The notes: generated from the letters alone by a model not told the origin. 33,782 bases of DNA from Halanaerobium saccharolyticum (GCF_003053565.1 NZ_QAXS01000034.1:1-33782); one strand, 5' to 3'; shown: positions 1-7,323, counted from the stretch's first letter. A program made the numbers and translations.

Positions 1-720
1 CCTAAAACCTGGTATCTAAAAAGAATCAGAGCAGATAGAGGATTTTTTGATCAGAAAAACTTTAGATACTGTGAAGATAACGGTATCGAATATGTGATCA
101 AAGCTAAAATGCAAAATGGTGTCAAAAAAATTATTGATTATGTTAATGAAAATCCAGACCAATACCCCTGGGTTAAAATCGATAACACATTTAGTGTTAC
201 AGAAATTAGAGTTCCATTAAAAAGCTGGGATAGAGAGCGTAGATTTGTTTTAATCAAAAAATCGTTACCTAAAAGCAACAAAAATGGTCAGCTTCTTTTT
301 GAAGAGTTCACCTATGAATATCAGGCCATAGTTACTAATGTTGACTATCTAACAGCTGAAGAAGTATTCAATGACTACAACCAACGCTGTAATATTGAAA
401 ACAAGATCGACGAGCTGAAAGAGGGTTTTGCTTTCGACCAAAACACTCAGATTAACCGCAAATGTAATGAGCTGTATTTACTGATTAAAATGATTGCTTT
501 TAACCTTAATAACTGGTTTAAAAGAACTTTCTTGCCTGAAAGTATGCATCATCATGAAATAACAACGATCAGAAGGATATTTTACAAAATAGCAGGTAAT
601 ATCTGCGGCAGCGGCTGGTACAAACACATCCGCTTTGCCCCAAATAAACTGCTGGAAAAAACAATTAAATATCTTAGAAAAGCACTAACAGATTTTAGAA
701 AGAAGGTGGTGCTAAATTAA
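1..720 (+). CDS. IS1380/IS4-type DDE transposase, 3' part (cut by window edge)
   Basis: The frame is open from base 1 to the TAA at 718-720, giving 239 visible residues, so the start lies outside the window; the GTG at 94 is only an internal codon. The motif RADRGFF near visible residue 10 matches the second catalytic Asp region of DDE transposases, and YNQRCNIENKIDELK further on matches the YREK-like motif that carries the catalytic Glu. These two motifs are typical of IS1380-like members of the IS4 group. The enzyme would cut and join the ends of its own element. It is the only plus-strand gene, as expected for an insertion. I could not pin down the terminal inverted repeat, so whether the element is intact is unknown. 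Confidence 0.85.
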   Translation, partial: PKTWYLKRIRADRGFFDQKNFRYCEDNGIEYVIKAKMQNGVKKIIDYVNENPDQYPWVKIDNTFSVTEIRVPLKSWDRERRFVLIKKSLPKSNKNGQLLFEEFTYEYQAIVTNVDYLTAEEVFNDYNQRCNIENKIDELKEGFAFDQNTQINRKCNELYLLIKMIAFNLNNWFKRTFLPESMHHHEITTIRRIFYKIAGNICGSGWYKHIRFAPNKLLEKTIKYLRKALTDFRKKVVLN

Positions 721-958
721 AACCACCAGTACAGTTTAGACTAATTTTTTAAGCTATGAAAACCATAGTTTAGTTAAGTGCGTCTAAAATCTGGAAGCTG
801 GACAATTTATTTAACTGGCTATTTAAATTGAGACTAAATATTTAATTTTAATAGATTGAAATTATTTTTTAACGGCAAAAATCTAAAAAGAACTATTTTA
901 ACTTTTTACTTGCCGAATTCAAGTTAAATAAAAATAAAGGGGATAACTCCAAAACACC
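721..958. other. Gene-free stretch after the transposase, with nested inverted repeats
   Basis: No coding frame is supported. TTTAGAC at 733-739 pairs with GTCTAAA at 782-788 and encloses a hairpin of AAGCTATG (751-758) with CATAGTTT (764-771, one G-T pair). A second dyad pairs CGGCAA near 873 with TTGCCG near 911. These may be the insertion sequence's right-end region and a weak terminator, but no T-run follows either, so both are only structural observations. Confidence 0.4.
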
Positions 959-2056
959 TTACCAGTTTGCTAACTCCAGCCTCTCAAACACCACCGGATC
1001 CAGCAGGTCTATAATCTCTTCCTGCATCTCCTTAACAGACTCCTGAAACTTAAACCAGTGGGTCTTCTGATAGGATTCACTTTTCCAGCTGTAACAGCTT
1101 TTTAAGAATTTAAAGTGCTTTGAAAAATAATCTAGACCCAGGCGCTGCCAGCTGCAGCTGCGGTCAATTTTTAAGAAGCCGGTATTTATTTTTACTGCCT
1201 CATTAAACCAGAGTGAAGGATCATAATCCTTTAACTTTTCTGCTCCATATTCTTTTTTTAAACTTAATTTTTGGCAGCAATTAAGCCGCCGCTTACGGCT
1301 GTTAACCTTAAACAACTCCGGGCACTCTGATTTTTTACCGATTGCCGCGGCCAGGTCAGCAAGCAATTCTTCTTTTTCAGATTCGATATCTGCTGCAGTG
1401 GCTGACGGATCCTTATGCTTTTTTAGCTCTTCAAAGATTCTGCCGGCTGCTTTTAAAAAGATCTCCTTATTATCCCGCCTGGAATTTGACCTACAGAGGC
1501 GCGGATCATGCCAGAGGGCATGAGGAATATCCGGTCGATGGCCGGCAGCTGCATGACCAATCTTATAAACTGATCGATCAAAGATTGAGCTCAACTTCTG
1601 CTGGATTCCCTCCACCAGATTAAACTCATCATAGTAGCCGACAAAATTCTGATGAGCAAAGCTGTCAGCAAATGAATGGATGGCCAGCCCTATTTTATAT
1701 AAATTATTTGAGCTAAGTCCAAGTTTAAGCACCTGCCGGGCGTTTTTGCTGTCCGGGGTTGTATTTAAGAGGTGGAGCTTACCATCCCGGCGGCGGGCTG
1801 AATCGGCCAGAGGATCACCAGGAATAAAGTGAAAGACCGGATAAATGCGGAATAAATTTTTCTTTGGTCTGGTAATATTTTTAGTCTGCGAGATATAGTT
1901 GCTGTAAGCATGATTGGAGTTCTGATCAATATTATAGATTAAATCATTATCATCGATATACTGGCTCGAGTAAGCGATTATTTCTGCTTCCGCTGGCTTA
2001 AAACCGGCTCTGACAGTTATCAGATAGGTCATGTAATAATGAAATTCAATGTTCAA
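959..2056 (-). CDS. DUF6765-like protein, probable metal-binding hydrolase fold
   Basis: Protein of 365 residues. It opens with NIEFHYYMTYLITVRAGF, followed by AYSSQYIDD near residue 28 and HSFADSFAHQNF near 127. This spacing of His and Asp residues matches what I remember of the DUF6765 family and resembles the metal-ligand pattern of zinc phospholipase C/P1 nuclease-like proteins; the activity is not established. The frame could begin at GTG 2065, but TTG at 2056 lies 7-8 nt after GAGG and gives the family-like start MNIEFHYY, so TTG is preferred. There is no signal peptide or clear membrane helix. It is transcribed alone, from a region holding a sigma-H-like promoter that is repeated upstream of the unknown cassette near 32 kb. 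Confidence 0.7.
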   Translation of the reverse strand: MNIEFHYYMTYLITVRAGFKPAEAEIIAYSSQYIDDNDLIYNIDQNSNHAYSNYISQTKNITRPKKNLFRIYPVFHFIPGDPLADSARRRDGKLHLLNTTPDSKNARQVLKLGLSSNNLYKIGLAIHSFADSFAHQNFVGYYDEFNLVEGIQQKLSSIFDRSVYKIGHAAAGHRPDIPHALWHDPRLCRSNSRRDNKEIFLKAAGRIFEELKKHKDPSATAADIESEKEELLADLAAAIGKKSECPELFKVNSRKRRLNCCQKLSLKKEYGAEKLKDYDPSLWFNEAVKINTGFLKIDRSCSWQRLGLDYFSKHFKFLKSCYSWKSESYQKTHWFKFQESVKEMQEEIIDLLDPVVFERLELANW

Positions 2057-2085
2057 TTTTATCACCTCGTTTTAGTCTTAAATTC

Positions 2086-2143
2086 TATTTCGAGTTCAGT
2101 TAAACTTTTCCTGCTTTTTAGTGAAAGTTTTCTCAAAATTATT
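2086..2143 (-). promoter_or_regulatory. Copy A of a 58-nt repeat with a sigma-H-like promoter
   Basis: This 58-nt block matches 32068-32125 at all but about five positions. Read on the minus strand it holds AGGAAAA (2106-2112), 13 nt, then CGAAATA (2086-2092). That resembles the Bacillus/Clostridium sigma-H consensus (AGGAWWT, about 14 nt, GAAT). It ends 30 nt before the preferred TTG start of the DUF6765-like gene and follows directly after the terminator of the upstream gene, which is where a promoter should be. The sigma-H assignment is inference. Confidence 0.5.
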
Positions 2144-2148
2144 CAGAA

Positions 2149-2188
2149 TAAAAAGAGCAGCCTCTAATTTTTCTGAGAACTGCTCTTA
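2149..2188 (-). terminator. Rho-independent terminator of the first coiled-coil repeat gene
   Basis: AGAGCAG (2180-2186 read on minus) pairs with CTGCTCT (2154-2160), with further inner pairing of TCTC and GAG, and is followed on minus by TTTTTATT. It lies 40 nt past the stop of the 2228-2836 gene. The stem resembles the terminator at 29374-29411. Confidence 0.8.
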
Positions 2189-2227
2189 AAAGTATCGCAT
2201 ATGACTATATTTAAATATGTTTATATA

Positions 2228-2836
2228 CTATTGATGCTTTTCATTTTTCATAACATAAATATCCTTAGAATTTCTGGCCACCTCATTATTTAGATAATTG
2301 AAGACACTTTTTATCTCATTAATATCCGTTTTTAAAGCAGTCTGGCCAAGAGTCAAACGAACAGTTTGATCATAAATCATATCAAGTCGGTCATCCAATT
2401 TATCAAATCTTCCATCTACCTTATTGAATCTTTCACCTATCTCCCCAAATTTTCCATCCACTTTATTAAATCTCTCGTCTATTACTTCAAATCTTCCATC
2501 CACTTTATCAAATCTCTCGTCTATCTCATCAAACTTTCCATCTACTTTATCAAATCTATCGTCTATCTCCTCAAATTTTCCATCCACTTTATTAAATCTA
2601 TCGTCTATTTCTTCAAATCTTCCATCTACTTTATCAAATCTCACGTCTATTTCATTAAATCTTCCATCTACTTTATTAAATCTCTCGTCTATCTCATCAA
2701 ACTTTCCATCTATTTCTTCAAATTTATTATCTATTTTGTCAAATCTTCCATCTATTTCTTCAAACTTAGCGCTAAACTTATCATCAAGCTGACCAATACG
2801 ATTTAGAATTTTATCTAAAGTTCCAGATTCGGGCAT
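2228..2836 (-). CDS. Coiled-coil protein of 14-residue repeats (paralogue of 4432-5043)
   Basis: Protein of 202 residues, mostly tandem units of the form RF[DN]KVDG[RK]F[ED]EID[DE], two heptads each, which should form a long charged coiled coil. There is no signal peptide or membrane helix. The final 60 residues (YDQTVRLTLGQTALKTDINEIK) are not repetitive and match the same region of the paralogue at 4432 (HDQTARLSLEQGKLAMKIDQLK). An in-frame ATG at 2869 exists, but the ATG at 2836 is preceded at good spacing by GGAGGGG and gives MPESGTLDKIL, parallel to MPEAKILETLV in the paralogue. Function is unknown. The two paralogues share promoter sequence, and an Rpn-type nuclease gene sits between them. 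Confidence 0.8.
   Translation of the reverse strand: MPESGTLDKILNRIGQLDDKFSAKFEEIDGRFDKIDNKFEEIDGKFDEIDERFNKVDGRFNEIDVRFDKVDGRFEEIDDRFNKVDGKFEEIDDRFDKVDGKFDEIDERFDKVDGRFEVIDERFNKVDGKFGEIGERFNKVDGRFDKLDDRLDMIYDQTVRLTLGQTALKTDINEIKSVFNYLNNEVARNSKDIYVMKNEKHQ
2392..2748 (-). repeat. 42-nt tandem repeats coding for heptad pairs
   Basis: About eight diverged 42-nt units encode the 14-residue repeat of the coiled-coil protein. The period also keeps long antisense frames open on the plus strand, which should not be read as genes. Such arrays can change copy number by slippage or recombination. Confidence 0.8.
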
Positions 2837-2877
2837 CTTTTCTACCCCTCCTCTCTTCGTATTCTCCATATATTATT

Positions 2878-2907
2878 ATTATATCTTAAAATTATTGTGA
2901 TTAGCAA
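2878..2907 (-). promoter_or_regulatory. Sigma-A promoter of the first coiled-coil repeat gene
   Basis: On the minus strand TTGCTA (2902-2907) is followed by 18 nt and TATAAT (2878-2883). The paralogue at 4432 has the same hexamers with the same 18-nt spacer at 5084-5113, and both are followed by GGAGAATA, so the promoter was duplicated with the gene. Confidence 0.75.
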
Positions 2908-2947
2908 ATAAGATCTATAAATGTTTTACAAAATCCCAGCTTTTTCT

Positions 2948-3250
2948 CTAATCAAGCTCATCTAAAATATCTTTATGATCATTATAAACATCATCAAAAA
3001 TTATATTATCAAAATCATCTTCATCTCCAAATACCAGGTAGCCATATCCACCTTCAATTAGATATTAGTTATATCTACTCTCTGAAATTTTATTTTTTTC
3101 AAGTGCTTCTTCAACTAATTCAGCATAGTCTGATATATCAATTTTGCTTTTATTTTTTTAGTAAGCCTTTTTTTAAGATGAAAATTTAGGGCTTCTCGGG
3201 GCATTAATAAATAAGAGGCAAAAGTATCAGCTTCTTTTTTATTTGTTGTA
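2948..3250 (-). pseudogene. Remnant of an ImmA/IrrE-like metallopeptidase gene
   Basis: Reading minus from 3250, one frame gives TNKKEADTFASYLLMPREAL, which looks like the segment after the HExxH motif in ImmA/IrrE-type peptidases (EADxFAxxLLMP). The frame is lost in an A-rich run near 3160. The next frame continues as ISDYAELVEEALEKNKISES, is stopped by a TAA near 3068, then resumes as GGYGYLVFGDEDDFDNIIFD to the TAG at 2948-2950. So there is at least one frameshift, one nonsense change and loss of the 5' part with the active site. The break at about 3250 coincides with the start of a repeat-bearing stretch. Family assignment rests on the short LLMP region only. Confidence 0.6.
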
Positions 3251-3312
3251 GACTAAAATTACCAGGAATTGCAAAGTAGTAGTCCCGAAAGTTGCAAACT
3301 AAAATTACCTGT
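3251..3312. repeat. Short direct repeats at the truncation point, possible insertion-sequence end
   Basis: ACTAAAATTACC occurs at 3252-3263 and again at 3298-3309, and TTGCAAA occurs at 3270-3276 and 3293-3299. The block starts exactly where the ImmA/IrrE-like remnant loses its frame. Multiple short terminal repeats of this kind are seen at ends of some insertion sequences such as IS21-like elements, but no transposase remains here, so this is a weak assignment. Confidence 0.3.
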
Positions 3313-3353
3313 TATTACTCAAAACTCAATGATCATAATTCAAACTATGTTGC

Positions 3354-3388
3354 ATAAAAAAATCCCGGCAGCTTATTAGCCACCAGGA
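3354..3388 (-). terminator. Rho-independent terminator of the Rpn-like gene
   Basis: On minus, CCTGGTGGCT (3378-3387) pairs with AGCTGCCGGG (3364-3373) around a 4-nt loop, with G-T pairs, followed by ATTTTTTTAT. It lies 25 nt after the stop at 3413. It is related in sequence to the terminator at 4389-4423. Confidence 0.8.
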
Positions 3389-3412
3389 GTTAATTCTCAA
3401 TTATTATATTTA

Positions 3413-4300
3413 TTACTGTTTTAATGCTTCTTCTAATTCTTTTAAATCTTTAATCTTAGAAATTCTCCCACTTAACTCTTCTATTTTACTTATTTCTGCC
3501 TGGTCAATTAATTCCATTATTTTATCATTAGACCCTTCAAAATTACCCTTGATAAATTTTTTAAAAAGTTCTCTTTCTCCCTGCTTTTTTCCCTCTTTAA
3601 TTCCTTCTTTTTTACCCTGCTCTTCTACATATTTAAAGAATTTTACCATTTTGTAATCCCTCCAGATTTCTGACATATCTTTGTCACTTAAAAATTTATC
3701 ACTTAAAACGACAGTCAAAGCAACAAGATTGTTTTTTGAATTTTGCTCTATTTCCAGCTTTTCTTCCAATTTAATAGTTTCTTTGACTCGATCAACTATT
3801 TTCTGATCACTATTCATCAAAGGTAAAAAGATTAAGTCAAGATAATTTATCTTTTCCTTATTTTCAATTTTTGCTTTTAATTCTTCCAGTTTCTTTTTGC
3901 CATCTTTTTTAGACATATCTACAACAGTTGAGTTATAACCTAAGCTGCCACAGTTAAATCCTGCTGTAGAATCTGTATAGCCCTTAATACATAAAATTAT
4001 CGTCCGAATTCTGTCTCTATATCTATTATACAACTTTAAGTCATAACTGGCAAAACGAATTAAGTCAGAAACCGAAATTTCTGCTTCTTCCTCCAAGTGA
4101 AGTATTGACCCATCTTCCAACATAAAATTTAAATCCAATAATTCTAAATTAGTTTCAATTTCAGCAAATTCAGTTTCTAGATAGGAGGCAATTCCAGGCA
4201 GCTCCACCTCTAAAAAATCAGCAATATCGTTCTTAAAAAGATTGAAAGAGTCTTTGAAAACAAAGTCATAGTTATGGGCCGTCACATCAAACTGCTGCAT
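3413..4300 (-). CDS. Rpn-family (PD-(D/E)XK) recombination-promoting nuclease-like protein
   Basis: Protein of 295 residues. The N-terminal half has the Rpn/transposase_31-like layout: DFVFKDSFNLFKNDIADFLE near residue 12, LLDLNFMLEDGSILHLEEE at 54-72 and DLIRFASYDLKLYNRY at 79-94. D56 and E70 would be the core acidic residues of the PD-(D/E)XK fold; where Rpn proteins usually have ExQ or ExK this one has E70-E-E72. The C-terminal part carries the low-complexity EEQGKKEGIKEGKKQGERE common in the family. Known Rpn proteins are DNA endonucleases linked to recombination and, in some cases, phage defence; the role here is inferred. It is a single-gene unit with its own promoter and terminator. 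Start ATG 4300 follows GGAGG at good spacing. Confidence 0.8.
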   Translation of the reverse strand: MQQFDVTAHNYDFVFKDSFNLFKNDIADFLEVELPGIASYLETEFAEIETNLELLDLNFMLEDGSILHLEEEAEISVSDLIRFASYDLKLYNRYRDRIRTIILCIKGYTDSTAGFNCGSLGYNSTVVDMSKKDGKKKLEELKAKIENKEKINYLDLIFLPLMNSDQKIVDRVKETIKLEEKLEIEQNSKNNLVALTVVLSDKFLSDKDMSEIWRDYKMVKFFKYVEEQGKKEGIKEGKKQGERELFKKFIKGNFEGSNDKIMELIDQAEISKIEELSGRISKIKDLKELEEALKQ

Positions 4301-4341
4301 TAAATTTCCTCCTTTTCTAATTTTTATACTATATAAAGTAT

Positions 4342-4370
4342 ATCATAGAATAATTTGGAAATAAAGTAAA
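4342..4370 (-). promoter_or_regulatory. Promoter of the Rpn-like gene
   Basis: On minus, TTTACT (4365-4370), 17 nt, TATGAT (4342-4347), followed by an AT-rich leader and GGAGG. A near copy of this segment occurs at about 6475-6507 with no intact gene after it. Confidence 0.6.
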
Positions 4371-4388
4371 ATATATTCTTAAAGCAAG

Positions 4389-4423
4389 AAAAATCCCAGC
4401 AGCTTAATTGCTAAACCACCGGG
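4389..4423 (-). terminator. Rho-independent terminator of the second coiled-coil repeat gene
   Basis: On minus, CCCGGTGGTTT (4413-4423) pairs with AAGCTGCTGGG (4395-4405) through an 11-bp stem with G-T pairs, followed by ATTTTTCTT. A 24-nt piece of its 5' side (4411-4434) reappears with one mismatch at 23484-23507. Confidence 0.8.
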
Positions 4424-4431
4424 ACTAATAA

Positions 4432-5043
4432 TCAAATTATTTTCTTTTTCTCATTATTTTGAGATGCTGCATCCTTAAGCTGATCAATTTTCATTGCCAG
4501 TTTGCCCTGTTCAAGGCTTAGACGAGCAGTTTGATCGTGAATCTTATTTACAGTATAATTCAGCTCATCAAATTGATCACTGTGTTTTTTTAATGTTTTA
4601 TTGATATTAAATAATTTAATATCCTGTTCTGCAAGCACATTATCCAGCTTATCAAAGCGTTTGTCATGGTCATTTAGTTTCATTTCAATATTATTAAATC
4701 GTTTGTCAATTTGATCAAAACGTTTATCGTGATTATCAAGTCTTTTATCTATCTGATCAAAGCGCTTATCGTGATCATCAAGTCTTTTATCTATCTGATC
4801 AAAGCGTTTATCATGCTCATCAAGTCTTTTGTCTATCTGATCAAAGCGCTTGTCATGTTCATCAAGCCTTATGTCAATCTGGTCAAAGCGCTTATCATGA
4901 TCAGCAAGCTTTTTGTCAATTTTGTCAAAACGCTTATCGATTTGAGAAAATTTGCTATCCAATCTCTTATCAAGCTGGTCAAAACGATTAACAAACTCGT
5001 CAAATCGACTGACAAGTGTCTCTAAAATTTTAGCTTCTGGCAT
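4432..5043 (-). CDS. Coiled-coil protein of 14-residue repeats (paralogue of 2228-2836)
   Basis: Protein of 203 residues. Residues 20-135 are tandem 14-residue units close to DHDKRFDQIDKRLD, so two heptads per unit and a long charged coiled coil. The end (HDQTARLSLEQGKLAMKIDQLK) is related to the end of the 2228 gene. GTG at 5052 is in frame, but ATG at 5043 sits 6 nt after AGGTG and gives MPEAKILETLV, matching the paralogue's start, so it is preferred. No signal peptide, no membrane helix, no cysteine. Function unknown; a scaffold or tether role is only a guess from shape. The units here are more alike than those in the paralogue, so the array may have expanded more recently. Confidence 0.8.
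   Translation of the reverse strand: MPEAKILETLVSRFDEFVNRFDQLDKRLDSKFSQIDKRFDKIDKKLADHDKRFDQIDIRLDEHDKRFDQIDKRLDEHDKRFDQIDKRLDDHDKRFDQIDKRLDNHDKRFDQIDKRFNNIEMKLNDHDKRFDKLDNVLAEQDIKLFNINKTLKKHSDQFDELNYTVNKIHDQTARLSLEQGKLAMKIDQLKDAASQNNEKKKII
4648..4986 (-). repeat. 42-nt tandem repeats coding for heptad pairs
   Basis: Around seven units of 42 nt encode DHDKRFDQIDKRLD-like repeats; the four central units are nearly identical at the protein level. The same 42-nt period is found at 2392-2748 with a different consensus. Confidence 0.8.
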
Positions 5044-5083
5044 TTGATTCACCTGCCCTTCTTCCTATTCTCCAGATATTTAT

Positions 5084-5113
5084 ATTATACCGCATGCTGC
5101 TCCTGATTAGCAA
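5084..5113 (-). promoter_or_regulatory. Sigma-A promoter of the second coiled-coil repeat gene
   Basis: On minus, TTGCTA (5108-5113), 18 nt, TATAAT (5084-5089). Same elements and spacing as at 2878-2907. Confidence 0.75.
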
Positions 5114-5141
5114 ACAATATTTGCCCTGATTTTTAGGAAAA

Positions 5142-5175
5142 GCTGCTCATTCTGAATAATACAGATTCTGGCAGC
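5142..5175 (-). terminator. Possible terminator after the SAP/Rho-N-like gene
   Basis: On minus, GCTGC near 5175 pairs with GCAGC near 5142 with imperfect inner pairing, followed by TTTTCC. It sits just past the stop at 5181. The stem is weak, so confidence is limited. Confidence 0.45.
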
Positions 5176-5180
5176 AATAT

Positions 5181-6200
5181 TTAAATTTCATTGTATACTT
5201 CAGCTGGACTATGACCTTTTAAAACCCACTGCTTTGTATTATTATGAAAATCATTGATTAGCTTAATCAGTTCATCTTTTCCTGCAAAAATATCAATTTC
5301 GAAATCTTCGGCTAAAACTCGCACTATCTCTGCTGTACTGACATTATTATTAATCATCAGATAAAAACCAAAAAGAATTCTTTCTGCTTCTTCCTGAGGC
5401 AGCTTATAATCACGGGTTAATTTCTTTTTGAATCTTCTTTGGGCAAGGTTCCAGCTGGGATGACCCTTCTGATAAGCATTTTCTATTTCTTTTTTAGATG
5501 GAATATAATAATCTAAATCACTGCGTTCTTCTCTTTCAATAAGAATCTCAGGCGCGTCTTCAACTGCACCCAGAATAAAAAATGGACCAGCACTGTCAGC
5601 TAAAACCGAGAATTCTCCATATTCTAAAACTACATCTAAGGGATCAATTCTCCATTCAGGAGTCAGGTATCTCTCTAAAGAGTTATATAAAAGCTCGGGG
5701 CTTAAAATTCCATAATAAACTGCACTACCAACTGCATATTTAATATAACTGTCATTTAAACGAATTTGTTTTTTAATGCTTTTTTTGTTTAAAATAGATT
5801 TAATTTTACTTCTCAATTCCTCTGGTATGAGAAAGATAGCAGTCTCTTGATGCTGACCTAAAAATACTACTCCCCGGGCTTCAAAGTAATCTGCTATATA
5901 AAAAGTGAATTCATTAACTTCAATATAGGCTGCTGAATATTTTTCGCACTGCATAATTATTTCTTTTAAAAATTCAGTTTGTTCTGAGCCTAAATATTGA
6001 AGCCATGATTCTAAATTATCAGCAATTCGTTTAGTTAATTCCTGAATAAGCTCAGCTTTATTAAGCTGGCTAATGCCGTGAAAATCCCAGAGTTTTCTCA
6101 TTTCATTCAGTTCATTTTTCGTTAAATTTGATAATAATTGATTATAGCCTGCATACGGTTCAATATTATCCAGTTCTTCAATCCATAAATTTTCTTTCAT
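5181..6200 (-). CDS. Hypothetical protein with a SAP/Rho-N-like N-terminal region
   Basis: Protein of 339 residues with no signal peptide or membrane helix. Residues about 25-65 (NLTKNELNEMRKLWDFHGIS and then NKAELIQELTKRI) look like the helix-turn-helix-like SAP or Rho N-terminal fold, often nucleic-acid binding. The middle is unrecognised. The end, near residues 320-339, has KQWVLKGHSPAEVYNEI, a tail I associate with SEC-C/YecA-like bacterial proteins, but the cysteines of SEC-C are absent. The start at ATG 6200 follows a GGGGG tract at usual spacing; an upstream ATG at 6215 lacks a ribosome site. It stands alone between decayed DNA and the repeat-protein block. Function unknown. Confidence 0.7.
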   Translation of the reverse strand: MKENLWIEELDNIEPYAGYNQLLSNLTKNELNEMRKLWDFHGISQLNKAELIQELTKRIADNLESWLQYLGSEQTEFLKEIIMQCEKYSAAYIEVNEFTFYIADYFEARGVVFLGQHQETAIFLIPEELRSKIKSILNKKSIKKQIRLNDSYIKYAVGSAVYYGILSPELLYNSLERYLTPEWRIDPLDVVLEYGEFSVLADSAGPFFILGAVEDAPEILIEREERSDLDYYIPSKKEIENAYQKGHPSWNLAQRRFKKKLTRDYKLPQEEAERILFGFYLMINNNVSTAEIVRVLAEDFEIDIFAGKDELIKLINDFHNNTKQWVLKGHSPAEVYNEI

Positions 6201-6520
6201 CAACTGAGCCCCCATTAGATTTTATTATTTTCTAACTATTAAACTACCACTACTTTTTTAAAACCATTTGCTGATGGTTGGCAATGTCGGGTTGAGCATC
6301 TCCAGCCCGGTATTTAAATATATTTATTAATAGCTTAATACAATTTTGCTTAAATGACAAGGGTTGTTAAAAGCTTCTTCATTTTTATTATTATCTAACA
6401 ACATCTGATTCTGGATTTATTTCATCAAATAAAGAACTTACAACCTGGATCAAGTATAATTAATTGAAATATATAATAGAATAATTCGGAATAAAGTAAG
6501 ATATATTTAATATTAATAAT
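6201..6520. other. Gene-free stretch with a duplicated promoter fragment
   Basis: No supported gene. On the minus strand 6475-6507 repeats the promoter region of the Rpn-like gene (4345-4377) almost exactly, including ATTATTCTAT and the T-rich -35 side. After it, all three minus frames hold stops. I read it as debris of a second Rpn-like or similar gene whose coding part is beyond recognition. Confidence 0.4.
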
Positions 6521-6543
6521 AAAAACCGCCCTAAATAGGACGG
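6521..6543 (-). terminator. Rho-independent terminator of the PTS operon
   Basis: On minus, CCGTCC (6538-6543) pairs with GGGCGG (6526-6531) around a 6-nt loop (one G-T pair), followed by TTTTTATTATT. It lies about 50 nt past the last gene of the operon. Confidence 0.85.
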
Positions 6544-6594
6544 CAAATGAAAAATAATATTAAAAAATTAATTTTTAGGATCAAAACAAAAAAA

Positions 6595-7323
6595 TTATAA
6601 ATGTTTAATTCTATCTCCATATTTTTTGGCTAATTTCTTGTTTTCAGCATCTGCACCATCGATATTTCCGCTCCTATAAACCGGAAGCTCCATTCCTTTT
6701 TCCTTCATCAGAGCAATTGCCTCCGAGATGATGCTGTTCATAATATAGGAAGCGGCAATGGTTGAACCCGGAACTGCTTTTGTAACCTCAAAATCCACTA
6801 CTGCATCACCATAGGGAGTATGGTTATCAAGCACATAATCGGCAACTTCAAATAGCCGCTTACCACTTTTGTGCCGGGAATCATTTGCCTTAGAATATTC
6901 CAGTGAAGTAAGGGCCACCACTTCCAGCCCCTCCTCTTTAGCTTTAAAGGCTGCATCAATCGGTACCGCATTCCGGCCGGAGTTGGAGACTACAATCATT
7001 AAATCCTTTGGCTGCAGGTCATAGTCATCCAGAATTACCTCACCTAAGCCTGACAGGCGCTCCATTTTAGTGCTTTTAATTGCACCACCATCGAGCATTA
7101 CTCCAGGATCAAAAATTGGACTCATCACTGCCAGTCCACCTGCTCTGTAAAACACTTCTTCTGACAGCATATGCGAATGACCGGAGCCAAAAACATGAAT
7201 TAGACCATCGTTTTCAACAGTTTCTACAAATTTTTGCGCGATCTTTTTTATATTAGCCTTTTCTTCTTCCTTTATTTCATCCAAAATTTCATCAATTTTT
7301 TCAGTATATCTTGCAAAAGACAT
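6595..7323 (-). CDS. SIS-domain protein, UPF0309-like sugar-phosphate isomerase or binding protein
   Basis: Protein of 242 residues. GSGHSHMLSEEVFYRAGG near residue 46 and VVSNSGRNAVPIDAAF near 131 are the two phosphosugar-binding parts of the SIS fold; length and layout fit the UPF0309 group. SIS proteins isomerise or sense sugar phosphates, so it probably acts in the cytoplasm on the phosphorylated product of the PTS encoded upstream. The start ATG overlaps the stop of the creatininase-family gene (TGATG) and follows GGAGG, which indicates translational coupling. It is the last gene of the operon, directly before the terminator at 6521-6543. The exact substrate cannot be read from the sequence. 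Confidence 0.85.
   Translation of the reverse strand: MSFARYTEKIDEILDEIKEEEKANIKKIAQKFVETVENDGLIHVFGSGHSHMLSEEVFYRAGGLAVMSPIFDPGVMLDGGAIKSTKMERLSGLGEVILDDYDLQPKDLMIVVSNSGRNAVPIDAAFKAKEEGLEVVALTSLEYSKANDSRHKSGKRLFEVADYVLDNHTPYGDAVVDFEVTKAVPGSTIAASYIMNSIISEAIALMKEKGMELPVYRSGNIDGADAENKKLAKKYGDRIKHL

Noticed and set aside
871-917. Dyad CGGCAA/TTGCCG as terminator of the DUF6765-like gene
   Set aside because: It lies in the right place, but the stem is short with a large loop and no proper T-run follows on minus, so I did not list it as a terminator.
2366-2806. Long plus-strand open frames over the first repeat gene
   Set aside because: They exist only because the 42-nt period keeps the antisense frames open; no ribosome site, and the products are low-complexity shadows of the minus-strand coiled-coil protein.
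2391-4990. The 42-nt repeats as a CRISPR array
   Set aside because: The units are contiguous, diverged and in frame with a coding sequence; there are no spacers and no cas genes.
4711-5025. Plus-strand open frame over the second repeat gene
   Set aside because: Same cause: a repeat shadow with no ribosome site.
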